From assembly GCA_003175695.1 (NCBI GenBank), contig PSRA01000176.1, positions 1 to 40,574 of the forward strand: DNA of 40,574 bases, given 5' to 3'. The notes below the pieces were generated by a model, which worked only from the letters and a program-made list of their open reading frames with translations, was not told the origin of the DNA and did no database searches. This document shows, piece after piece, positions 21,885-29,527 of this stretch. Both the position numbers and the translations under genes were made by a program. The stretch comes from Bacteroidota bacterium. Its GTDB lineage: Bacteria; Bacteroidota; Bacteroidia; Chitinophagales; Chitinophagaceae. Within the stretch, counting starts at the first letter, position 1; each line of letters begins with the position of its first letter.

Positions 21885-22586
21885 CTATTTTAGATAGGGA
21901 AGTCGGGGGTTTTCAAGATATTCAACTTCTCTCTTCTTGTACTCCTCGTGGATGGCGTTGCGCGCATCCCAGTCTGGCAACCTACCATGCTCCAGGGAAA
22001 AAGACTTATTGGTCTGATCAAGGGCAAAGTTCCATCCCTCGGCAATCATAAGCAAACGATCAGTGACCGAGAATCCATCCATTCCAGCGAACTTGTCGAG
22101 ATATTCGTCATACCCGCCGACAGCATAGAAAGCCGCCTTGGGGACAGCACAGAGGTTGAACTCAATGTCTTGAGGGTAGCAGAGATAGAAACTCCCCTGG
22201 TCATCTCGCTCTCGTGGATCTTGCCAGGTCTTCACCGTCCAGGTGTCGTCTGTGTACTTATCTCCCACTGCGCTTACCAGTAGCTTCGGATTCTCTTGAT
22301 AGTGAAACCAGAACTTCTCGAGACAATCTGGTTTGGCATACGTGTAGTCCTGCCAGGAAACGATGAGCTCACCATTCGACTCTTTGATCGCCTTATTCAT
22401 CCCCTTGTTCAGTGTCCAGTAATCACCTTCTTCTTTAGGAGGATCTTGTATCCATCTACATCCGAGATTGCTTGGTTTCTTCGGAGACACAACAAGCCAC
22501 TCAAACGGATGAGTTTGTCTCCCAAGGGCCCTTTCAACAAGCGCGAGTCCTTCGTGGCGCACTGATGGTGTGATAACAGAAATCAT
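21885..22586 (-). CDS. Family 2-like glycosyltransferase
   Basis: The 233-residue protein starts with ISVITPSVRHEGLALVERAL and HPFEWLVVSP, the nucleotide-binding strand and helix of GT-A enzymes. WTLNKGMNKAIKESNGELIVSWQDY carries the N-K-G-----A---S-GE segment and a D after the strand (WQDYTY) in the DxD position. AVGGYDEYL and GMDGFSVTDRL match the acceptor-side region. It probably transfers a sugar. Its ATG overlaps the previous glycosyltransferase stop, so the two are co-translated. It is the last gene of the sugar cluster. Confidence 0.8.
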   Translation of the reverse strand: MISVITPSVRHEGLALVERALGRQTHPFEWLVVSPKKPSNLGCRWIQDPPKEEGDYWTLNKGMNKAIKESNGELIVSWQDYTYAKPDCLEKFWFHYQENPKLLVSAVGDKYTDDTWTVKTWQDPRERDDQGSFYLCYPQDIEFNLCAVPKAAFYAVGGYDEYLDKFAGMDGFSVTDRLLMIAEGWNFALDQTNKSFSLEHGRLPDWDARNAIHEEYKKREVEYLENPRLPYLK

Positions 22587-23200
22587 GGCTTGAAGTCTCC
22601 CTGTTTGGCTTTTCCCTCTTTGATGAGACGCGCAAATATTTCTCGGTCTCGCTGGAGTATTTCATCGTTATTCACTCCAGCAGCGGTGCACGTCTTGCTC
22701 TGCTCATGGTAAATCCGAACGCTTGGGACTTTTTCGATGAGGTCGTAAACCCGTCCTTCGTACTCGGCATCTGAGCAATAAATCTTCATCTCTTCATTGA
22801 GGATGCCGTACTTCTCTTTTACCTCTTTGGGGACACAGAAAAAGAGGCCAGACATCTTCGTCACAAAATCAGTCGGGACATCTGGGCATGTCACCTTCCC
22901 GGGAATACAGAGGTCTTCCAGTTTCCCGTCAAGCAACTTCGTGTCGCTATTCACAATCATGGTGTAGTCTCCGGTCGAGAGTAACCAACCTCGATTCACA
23001 TTCCGGGTAAATCCAGCATTATGTTTGTTGTGCAGGTAGACATCAGACAGCTCAAACAGTTCTTTTGAGAGACGTCCGCCATCCTCGGTGATAATGAGTT
23101 CGTCCACCTGGTCGCGGTAGTGAAGCGCGGCCACAACCGCAAGTTCCTCAAGTTCATCGTTGATCGTATAGGTGGGAATCACCATGGAAATCCTAGGCAC
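22583..23200 (-). CDS. Family 2-like glycosyltransferase, GTG start
   Basis: The start is taken at GTG 23200, four bases after GGAGG, giving MPRISMVIPTYTIND. A GT-A core follows: ELIITEDGG near residue 35, NAGFTRNVNRGWLLSTGDYTM and NSDT as the DxD-equivalent near residue 85. Length is about 205 residues, short for the family, so it is a minimal catalytic domain. It overlaps the FkbM methyltransferase gene upstream by eight bases. Acceptor and donor sugars cannot be told. Confidence 0.8.
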   Translation of the reverse strand: MPRISMVIPTYTINDELEELAVVAALHYRDQVDELIITEDGGRLSKELFELSDVYLHNKHNAGFTRNVNRGWLLSTGDYTMIVNSDTKLLDGKLEDLCIPGKVTCPDVPTDFVTKMSGLFFCVPKEVKEKYGILNEEMKIYCSDAEYEGRVYDLIEKVPSVRIYHEQSKTCTAAGVNNDEILQRDREIFARLIKEGKAKQGDFKP

Positions 23201-23822
23201 TTTCCCTCCGTTTCTGTAGCCAGATAGAGTCAAACTGATGATTGTTGTCGTGGAGAGTGAGGCAACTGAAATACGGCTCGATGAGCTTTACCACATCGTC
23301 GTGGAGCTTCTGCCCCTTCCAGTACTGCTTGTCTTCTGTCTCGAGGTAAAGCACCTCGACACGAGGGAGGTATTCTCCAAGTCCTTCGAGTACTTGGTAT
23401 GTATATCCTTCTGTATCAATCTTAATCACCGAGGGAACCGGAAGGGTGCCCTCCTTGATAAGTGTGTCAAGTCGGCAAATGGGAACCTTCACCGTTTTCC
23501 AGGGATGTTCTCCGGGAAGCAGACTGCTCGTTGGTCTGTCTTTCGATTCGTGGAAGTCGGCAGTACCATCACGCTCGCCTATGGCCACATTGAACGCACG
23601 GTACTTTCTCTTCCCTAGCTTGTGGGCCATGAATGTATCCGGCGAGGCCTCAAACGCAAACACCTTCGCCCTCGGAAGCACCTCGAGAAAGAGATCAACA
23701 TCTTTCCCGTCAAAGGCCCCTATCTCAAAAAGTACCGGATTTGTACCGATGTGATCTTGCACAAGTCTGGCAAACTGGTCGCCCCAGAATGTGCCGCCAT
23801 TGACAACTACGCTTGTTCCCAT
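23193..23822 (-). CDS. FkbM-family SAM-dependent methyltransferase
   Basis: The 209-residue protein has the AdoMet motif VLFEIGAFDGKD at about 30-41, FAFEASPDTF at 55-64 and the family-typical VIKIDTEGYTYQVLEGL near 131-147. FkbM enzymes O-methylate sugars or other small molecules, and beside glycosyltransferases the substrate is likely a glycan. The ATG is 16 bases inside the end of the preceding gene, with GGGACCC as a weak ribosome site. The domain looks complete. Confidence 0.9.
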   Translation of the reverse strand: MGTSVVVNGGTFWGDQFARLVQDHIGTNPVLFEIGAFDGKDVDLFLEVLPRAKVFAFEASPDTFMAHKLGKRKYRAFNVAIGERDGTADFHESKDRPTSSLLPGEHPWKTVKVPICRLDTLIKEGTLPVPSVIKIDTEGYTYQVLEGLGEYLPRVEVLYLETEDKQYWKGQKLHDDVVKLIEPYFSCLTLHDNNHQFDSIWLQKRRESA

Positions 23823-24349
23823 GAGTTTGGGTCCCTTTCACCCCATTTTTCCTTCCACCTCTTTGCGCCAAACGCAGAGGCTTCTTGCTCTTTTCCGAGC
23901 GCTTTTACAGTCACGCCGCCAACATGATCCACCATCACATTGGCGGCTCTCCTCACCGGGATTTTGGCATCTTTATATCGCATCAAGAGATCATTGTCTT
24001 CATAGTAGGCTAGACCGAAGGTTTCATCGAAACCGCCGATCCGCTCATATACCCACCTTGGCATACAGAAACAGCATCCAAACTGGGCATTCGCACTGTA
24101 CATGACCGCTCCATCGTTACACAGATAGTAGAGCTCTCCGGACGACTTAAACTCGACATCATTGCTCAAGGCGACGATGAACCCCCCCTTGGATAGCTTA
24201 AATCCTCGATTGAGCGCTGCACCGTAGCCAATCCCGTCATTCACGACAACAATGAGCTCTTTGTATCCGGAGACCGTCTTCACGCATTTCTCGAGGAGCT
24301 TATCTAGCTCTGGTGAAGGAACGTGGGGGATGACGACGGAGATGTTCAT
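23807..24349 (-). CDS. Family 2 glycosyltransferase (180 aa)
   Basis: A compact GT-A domain: MNISVVIPHVP, then ELIVVVNDGIGYGAALNRGFKLS, then FIVALSNDVEF with the N-D-V as the metal-binding site. CMPRWVYERIGGFDETFGLAYYEDNDLLMRY is the classical GGFDE-F...EDxDL segment. It probably adds a sugar during glycan assembly. Its ATG overlaps the stop of the E1-like gene. At 180 residues it is shorter than most family members but has all core motifs. Confidence 0.9.
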   Translation of the reverse strand: MNISVVIPHVPSPELDKLLEKCVKTVSGYKELIVVVNDGIGYGAALNRGFKLSKGGFIVALSNDVEFKSSGELYYLCNDGAVMYSANAQFGCCFCMPRWVYERIGGFDETFGLAYYEDNDLLMRYKDAKIPVRRAANVMVDHVGGVTVKALGKEQEASAFGAKRWKEKWGERDPNSWEQA

Positions 24350-25584
24350 AGGTTCTCGAAGAATCTCTCACAGACATCAATGATATGTGTCTGAATGTCC
24401 TCTGGCTCGATGCCCTGGTGAAGTCCGATCAGTAATCCACCGGCCATGATTTCATCTGCCTCGGAAAGAGGAGACGGAATACGATGCGTGAGTGTCCTGT
24501 ATGCCGGATGACGCGTGATGTTACCAGAGAACAGGACGCGGGTTTGCACTCCATTGTCCTCAAGGTGTTTCAAAAAATCGTATCTCGTGAACGGCACTTC
24601 TGGATTCAATGCCATTGTCTCTGGACGTATCGTCAAAGGATAGGCTAGCCAGTTCGTTGTGGCCCCATCAATCAACTTCGGCAAGATAAACCACTTTTTA
24701 TATTTCTGGAAATACTCCTGGAGCATGTTGAAGTTTCTCTCTCGCTTTTCCAGGAACGATGGAAGTTTCTTGAGTTGCTCGAGCCCAAAGGCAGCAGCAG
24801 CCTCATTCATCTTGAGGTTGTATCCAAGTGAGGTGTAGATAAACTTCTGGTCGTAGGGAATGCCATCAATCTCAAAATCAAAGCGTTTCTCGAAGGATTC
24901 TTTATCATCTCCCAGTCTCCCCCAGTCGCGCATGTTAATGATGCGATCACGCAGCTGTACGTCGTCTGTGAGGATCATTCCTCCCATGCCAAGAGCTGTG
25001 ATGATGTGAGAACCGTAAAAAGAGGTCGTCGCGAGATCAGAGAACCTGGCAATGGGCTTCCCGTCGAGTTTGGGCGCCAAGGTATCACAAGAATCGTCAA
25101 TGAGAACAAGGTGATAAAGATCAGCTAGTTTGCGGAGTTTAGGAAGGTCCACAACTCCACCAACCAGGTGGGGCACCATGATGGCTCGAGTTTTATCGCT
25201 GATAGCTTCTTCAACAAGGTCTTCATTTATGGTGTATCTTCCCACGACAGAATCAACAAAAACAGGGACCAAACCAGCTTGGACAATGGGTGAGACGGTG
25301 GTAGCAAACGTACAAGCCGGAGTAATGACTTCGCAGCCAGCCGGGAGATTGAGCGACGACAGAGCCAGCAGATTAGCACTAGAGCCGGAGTTAGTAGCAA
25401 TACCATATTTCTTTCCAAATAGCGCCGCTATTTTCTGTTCAAACTCAGAGACCAGTGGGCCGGATGCAAGCCAACCATTATTCATTGAGCGTAGCACCGC
25501 TTGCTTTTCTTCCTCGCCAAAGACTGCCTTGGCATAAAGGTAGGTGCGCTCAACTGATCCCTGATTTCCGACTAAATAAGACAT
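24346..25584 (-). CDS. DegT/E1-like PLP sugar enzyme with active-site histidine
   Basis: The 412-residue protein has the fold of DegT/DnrJ/EryC1 sugar aminotransferases (TNSGSSANLLAL; TPACTFATTVSPI; LIDDSCDTLAPK). At the PLP-lysine position the sequence is SFYGSHIITALGMGG, with H193 instead of lysine. That substitution marks the 3-dehydratases E1/RfbH and ColD rather than aminotransferases. INMRDWGR and YTSLGYNLKMNEAAAAFGL also match E1, but the four cysteines that hold its [2Fe-2S] cluster are missing between them. It may make a 3-deoxy sugar for the neighbouring glycosyltransferases. The donor nucleotide is unknown. Confidence 0.85.
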   Translation of the reverse strand: MSYLVGNQGSVERTYLYAKAVFGEEEKQAVLRSMNNGWLASGPLVSEFEQKIAALFGKKYGIATNSGSSANLLALSSLNLPAGCEVITPACTFATTVSPIVQAGLVPVFVDSVVGRYTINEDLVEEAISDKTRAIMVPHLVGGVVDLPKLRKLADLYHLVLIDDSCDTLAPKLDGKPIARFSDLATTSFYGSHIITALGMGGMILTDDVQLRDRIINMRDWGRLGDDKESFEKRFDFEIDGIPYDQKFIYTSLGYNLKMNEAAAAFGLEQLKKLPSFLEKRERNFNMLQEYFQKYKKWFILPKLIDGATTNWLAYPLTIRPETMALNPEVPFTRYDFLKHLEDNGVQTRVLFSGNITRHPAYRTLTHRIPSPLSEADEIMAGGLLIGLHQGIEPEDIQTHIIDVCERFFENL

Positions 25585-26414
25585 TCGAGTATTCCTTGTT
25601 TCAACTGACGCGCATAGTACTTCTCATCCCAAATCTCTCCCGTCAAAAGCTCCTGGAGCTTAGGATTGTCGTCCTCGATTTCCACATGTAGTCCACAGGC
25701 TCTTCCCTCGAGCACGGCACGTTCTCCACCGCCATTGATGTCGGCCGGAATATAGAGCGTTCGTGACCAGTGATACATGTTGGCAAGATCAAATGGGTGA
25801 ACCATATCAGAGACCATTGCCCCATCCTCTAAAAGCAGTCGTCCGCAAATAATCTTAGATTCAGTAAGATTTTCTCTTTGTATCTCACCGACGACCATCC
25901 TCATTCCCTTCTTATCTCCAAGTCTCTCCCATCGCTTCCACAGAGCGAAAGCACCCACGCCCAAGTAGTCCCAGACAATAGGAAAGGGAAGGTTAGGCTG
26001 GTTGAATAAATCGGAGTTAATACCAAAAGCATGAACAATGTGTTTGTGAAAGTTGATTTGCGGACGGTACCATTTGGTCTCATAGAAGAGGACATCATAG
26101 GCATTTGCACCGTCGGGAGGCATGGCGTTACCGCCAATACAGAGTCCCTTTTTATGTGGTAGTGGCTGGAGCACTTTGTCTACCCTACTTCCAAACGCTC
26201 CCCACCCTAGGACAAAGTCATATCTTTGATCATCTGTGCTTGGGTGCGGGATTATTGGATCAATCTTCTCTGCCGACCAACTGAGGTTAAGCTGCTCAAT
26301 CTCAAAATCCTTTTCAAGGAGCTGGATCGCTGCCCATAGACCATCCATCCAGAGAGACTGTTTCCACTCTGGCATGTCGTAGACGAATAGAATCTTACTC
26401 TTTTGGTCCGTCAT
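25572..26414 (-). CDS. GT-B-type glycosyltransferase
   Basis: The 280-residue protein begins KILFVYDMPEWKQSLWMDGL, a GT-B N-terminal opening. Near the end ADINGGGERAVLEGRACGLHVEI carries the E-x7-E pattern of family 4 donor sites (E in GGGER and E in LEGR). FDLANMYHWSRTLYIPAD is the preceding strand-helix. The ATG at 26414 overlaps the previous gene by 20 bases with TGGAG upstream. A longer upstream reading would cross that gene in another frame. Likely part of the same glycan pathway. Confidence 0.8.
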   Translation of the reverse strand: MTDQKSKILFVYDMPEWKQSLWMDGLWAAIQLLEKDFEIEQLNLSWSAEKIDPIIPHPSTDDQRYDFVLGWGAFGSRVDKVLQPLPHKKGLCIGGNAMPPDGANAYDVLFYETKWYRPQINFHKHIVHAFGINSDLFNQPNLPFPIVWDYLGVGAFALWKRWERLGDKKGMRMVVGEIQRENLTESKIICGRLLLEDGAMVSDMVHPFDLANMYHWSRTLYIPADINGGGERAVLEGRACGLHVEIEDDNPKLQELLTGEIWDEKYYARQLKQGILECLI

Positions 26415-27000
26415 CGAACTCCAGTACCCACTGTTCGGCCACCTTTGGCCAAGTGAGTCCTTCAACAAACTTCTTACCCTTCTCTTGCTCAGCTTTCCAC
26501 TTCTCTTCGTTTCCCATGAGGTCAAGGAGAGCATTCAGCCACTTGTGCTGGACTTCTTTGTCATACGCATCGCCTTCGATGATCACGCCGGACTGAACTG
26601 TCTCAAAGAGAGCTGCGATACCGACGACACACGGCACACAGCCCTCTTTCTGACAGTCCAGTGCCGTGATGCAGTTGATTTCAGGGAAGTAGGTGGGATA
26701 GACCCACACGCCACATCTATCCTCGAGTTCTTTGACTTGATCCTTACCAATACGACCATAGTGCGTAATGCCTGGTTGCTCCATGAGTTTGCTGATGCGC
26801 TCCTTCCAAGCCTTGCGCTCGGCATTATTGGCGTATCCCTTATCGAATAGCTCCCAGCCATAGCAGATATTGAGTGTCGCGTCTGGAAACTTCTCTCGAA
26901 TCATTGGCCATAGAGGAAGAACAAGATCAAGTCCGCGGTCGTACGAACTTCCCCAAAAGAGATTGTGCTGTCGGATGGTGCCTTCAAGATGATCAAACAT
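26395..27000 (-). CDS. GT-B C-terminal domain, detached half of a split glycosyltransferase
   Basis: The 201 residues correspond to only the donor-binding half of a family 4 enzyme. They start near HNLFWGSSYDRGLDLVLPLWP and continue PDATLNICYGW, GITHYGRI, VWVYPTYFPEINCITALDCQKEGCVPCV with the E-x7-E-like pattern. The matching N-terminal half, with GIGGSETAVIQLAKEW and ending at VVISNGL, is the C-terminus of the 27548-29527 gene, where family 4 proteins normally run straight on. A 46-residue gene and an HNH gene lie between. The halves could assemble in trans. No ribosome site precedes the ATG. Confidence 0.75.
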   Translation of the reverse strand: MFDHLEGTIRQHNLFWGSSYDRGLDLVLPLWPMIREKFPDATLNICYGWELFDKGYANNAERKAWKERISKLMEQPGITHYGRIGKDQVKELEDRCGVWVYPTYFPEINCITALDCQKEGCVPCVVGIAALFETVQSGVIIEGDAYDKEVQHKWLNALLDLMGNEEKWKAEQEKGKKFVEGLTWPKVAEQWVLEFDDGPKE

Positions 27001-27133
27001 ATTTTTTCAGATGCTCCTGTATTTTCTTTTTACCCTCAAGCGGCAACTGCTTATACTGCTTTTTGAGTTTCCTGTAGTCCTGTCGCTGAATCCGAGAGTA
27101 GAGACGGATTCGCTTAAATAGCTTTTGACTCAT
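26993..27133 (-). CDS. 46-aa basic helical protein
   Basis: The short gene starts inside the 3' end of the HNH gene and ends four bases inside the start of the detached glycosyltransferase half. The product is highly basic and helical (MSQKLFKRIRLYSRIQRQDY; KKIQEHLKKYV). Codons look natural, and the overlap geometry resembles other gene pairs here. The ribosome site is weak (GATGGAATA). Function unknown. It arrived with, or was displaced by, the HNH insertion. Confidence 0.6.
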   Translation of the reverse strand: MSQKLFKRIRLYSRIQRQDYRKLKKQYKQLPLEGKKKIQEHLKKYV

Positions 27134-27509
27134 GTTTTTTATTCCATCTAGTCATTTTTCTTTCTTTATTTTTCCACTCATCTTTTAGGTGAAGTGAGCT
27201 AGAAACATACAGCCTTAGGTTTTCGATTCTGTTATCGTCCTTCTTGTGATTTATATGATGCACCACTTCATCTGGCGTTAAATATCTGCCTATATATTTT
27301 TCAACCACAAGACGATGTTCTCGTACATATCCATTTTGGTTCGCAAAAGGATGTACCGGAACCAATACTAAGATATACCCATCCTTGTCAATAATCCTCC
27401 CGCCCTTCCAAAAATGACTCTTCTCTAGCCTGTGTGATAGAGACATTTTTCTACGGTGCTCCTCAGTGAACTTCTTCCCTTTCCAGTGTGCATACTTTTG
27501 GTTTTTCAT
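27114..27509 (-). CDS. HNH homing endonuclease with NUMOD3 motif, predicted leaderless
   Basis: The 131-residue protein has a NUMOD3-like DNA-binding motif (GKKFTEEHRRKMSLSHR, residues 11-27) and an HNH core: EHRLVVEKYIGRYLTPDEVVHHINHKKDDNRIENLRL, with H84, H85, N87 and N93 in the usual places (written here in parts: EHRLVVEKYIG, DEVVHHINHKKDDN). Such enzymes cut a target gene and spread into it. It lies between two halves of a glycosyltransferase and has its own promoter at 27545-27517, which ends seven bases before the ATG. Confidence 0.9.
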   Translation of the reverse strand: MKNQKYAHWKGKKFTEEHRRKMSLSHRLEKSHFWKGGRIIDKDGYILVLVPVHPFANQNGYVREHRLVVEKYIGRYLTPDEVVHHINHKKDDNRIENLRLYVSSSLHLKDEWKNKERKMTRWNKKHESKAI

Positions 27510-27516
27510 TATCCAA

Positions 27517-27545
27517 GTAATACACAATCACTGCATAGTTATCAA
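27517..27545 (-). promoter_or_regulatory. Promoter of HNH gene, predicted leaderless
   Basis: Minus-strand TTGATA (27545-27540), 17 bases, TATTAC (27522-27517), then seven bases to the ATG at 27509. The spacing equals that of the late promoters, though the -10 departs from TANNNT in its last base. It begins right after the stop of the upstream glycosyltransferase gene. Confidence 0.55.
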
Positions 27546-27547
27546 CA

Positions 27548-29527
27548 CTAGAGTCCGTTACTAATCACGACTGCCTTACTATCCGGTAGCTTCGGGATCA
27601 TTGAGCGATGGAACTTACTCTTGAAGAATACCTTGTCGATCTTCTCCATGCGTGGCTCTGTCCAGTCGAGCTGACTGGCAATGTCGTGCAGGTCCATGAA
27701 GAGTCTTTTGGCCTTGATGTCGCGATCAAGCAAATGTGGTGAACGCCAGAGAATCAGGATGTTAAACGTATCATTCCAGTTCATCGCATAGTATGGCTTG
27801 TAGCTCACGCCCTCATACTCGCCGGCATCGTCGCGAGGATCGCCATAGACCGTGACGTGATAACCCAGTTTCGTCCACTCTTTGGCAAGCTGGATCACAG
27901 CGGTCTCGGAGCCACCGATGCCCGTGTTCATGTTCTTTGGCGACCATCCCTCGAAGTGCTCTGCTCCCCACGAGGCGTAGTAGACAATCTCTTTGTCGCC
28001 CCAGACCTTTGGCTCGGCTACTTCATTGGCGATCTTATGAGCAAAGACTTCTCGGCCAAGATCAAGTGGGAGTGCCTCGAGTAACTTGGGGATGAGGTTC
28101 TTGTGTCCTTCATCTTTGAGCCACTTGGCGAGGTTGAAGGTCCAGATACAAGCGTCATTGAGACGGTTGAGCCAGTTGAGTGTGTGCAAGATGTCTTCGT
28201 CACCGTCAGCTTGCACCATTGAATACCGTGCCTCAAACCATTTCTTTGCCTCTTTCAGTTCCATTTTTCTCATGGCTTGGTTGTATTTGAGGTTGGCGGC
28301 TAACACCTTGATTTCAAGCGGCGTACCAATCGTCGTGCGTGCTTTTGGACCTTCCATCCTCATCGCCACGTCTAGCCAAAAGTCGGACTGTTCAAAGTCC
28401 TGGACTTCGGCATATTCGCGGGCAAGAAGGAGGAAGTGCATGTGGCGGTTGCCAAACTGCTTGAGAGCTTCGTGAAGCGCATGGATTGCCTCGACATGTT
28501 TCCCACGAGCCATCCAGATACGTGCTTTGTATTCCCAAGCTCCGGCGCGTTCCTCAGCCCAACCAGAATGCTCAAGATAGTCATCGAGGAGCATGTCGGC
28601 GAGATCAAGGTTGTTCTTCCCCTCGGCAGTATCAACTGCTCTGCTTCCAACATCGAAGTATGACTTGGCGAGATAGAACACGGTACGAGGATCGTCCTTG
28701 TTTTGCTTCATCTCTTCGCGGCGCTGGTTCTCAAGGATTTGGATATTCCGTAGTGCTGCATTATCAATCCGATCTTTGGTGGACAGATGCACCCAAACAC
28801 AGTGCCGATCTTCTTTGGGGACATAGTCATACAGACTCGTAGTGGGTCTATACGCATCATCCTTCGGGAGGGCAATCTCATGCAGGGGACTTACCCATTT
28901 CCAGATTCCTGGTTTGAGTAGTCGCTCACGTAGGTGTTCGATCTGTACTGTGTCGTCTCCGAATGACCCGTCAGGACGGATGATAACGGCGTACCAGTAG
29001 GTGAAGAAAACAGCGTCAAGTTTAATCTCTTGTGCTCGAGTCGCGGCAGCTTGAAGCTCCTCTCCATAAAGAAGGACATCATCGACATCGGCCCAACTCC
29101 ACCAATCGTAGTTATCGGTCTTTTGCATTTCATCAGCCAAAGCAAACGATACGTCACGAGCTTTGTTGAAGGCAGCAAAATACCAGTTTCCCTTATCATC
29201 CTTGGCATAAAGATCAGGATGAGTCTCGGGAGTTGTGACCACATACTTCCCTCCATACTTCTCGATCAGCTCTTTGGTCTTTTGATTGTCACCAGAAATC
29301 CCGGTGATCGCGACACAGAGTCCATCGAAGAAGGGCATGAATGACTCAAGACAGCGCGTGGCAATATCAAGCTCACTGTCGTCCTTGAGAATCATGGTGA
29401 GGAGGAGCTTTTGGTGCTTCACCTCTGGTTTGACTGGTTTCTCCACGGCAAGCTGGACTTGACCGTCAGCCTTCTCGGTAACGGCTTTCTCTTTCACTGG
29501 TTCGAGGGTTATTTCGACATCTGACAT
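27548..29527 (-). CDS. GT2-TPR-GT-B glycosyltransferase, interrupted at its C-terminus
   Basis: The 659-residue protein has three parts. Residues about 40-240 are a GT-A domain (LLLTMILKDDSELDIATRCL; DWWSWADVDDVLL with the DxD). About 250-470 is a helical repeat region of TPR type (RTVFYLAKSYFDVG; WEYKARIWMARGKHVEAIHAL). From about 515 a GT-B N-terminal half appears (IVYYASWGAEHFEGW; TGIGGSETAVIQLAKEW) and stops at SKAVVISNGL, mid-domain. The missing half matches the gene at 26395-27000. AGAGGAGA precedes the ATG, which overlaps the groEL end by 19 bases. It likely builds a glycan on the virion or host surface. Confidence 0.85.
   Translation of the reverse strand: MSDVEITLEPVKEKAVTEKADGQVQLAVEKPVKPEVKHQKLLLTMILKDDSELDIATRCLESFMPFFDGLCVAITGISGDNQKTKELIEKYGGKYVVTTPETHPDLYAKDDKGNWYFAAFNKARDVSFALADEMQKTDNYDWWSWADVDDVLLYGEELQAAATRAQEIKLDAVFFTYWYAVIIRPDGSFGDDTVQIEHLRERLLKPGIWKWVSPLHEIALPKDDAYRPTTSLYDYVPKEDRHCVWVHLSTKDRIDNAALRNIQILENQRREEMKQNKDDPRTVFYLAKSYFDVGSRAVDTAEGKNNLDLADMLLDDYLEHSGWAEERAGAWEYKARIWMARGKHVEAIHALHEALKQFGNRHMHFLLLAREYAEVQDFEQSDFWLDVAMRMEGPKARTTIGTPLEIKVLAANLKYNQAMRKMELKEAKKWFEARYSMVQADGDEDILHTLNWLNRLNDACIWTFNLAKWLKDEGHKNLIPKLLEALPLDLGREVFAHKIANEVAEPKVWGDKEIVYYASWGAEHFEGWSPKNMNTGIGGSETAVIQLAKEWTKLGYHVTVYGDPRDDAGEYEGVSYKPYYAMNWNDTFNILILWRSPHLLDRDIKAKRLFMDLHDIASQLDWTEPRMEKIDKVFFKSKFHRSMIPKLPDSKAVVISNGL

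Noticed and set aside
27001-27547. Group I or group II intron carrying the HNH gene
   Set aside because: Only about 38 bases precede the HNH start, splice junctions that restore the frame with the expected end bases could not be found, and the 46-residue gene fills the other side. A plain gene insertion fits better.
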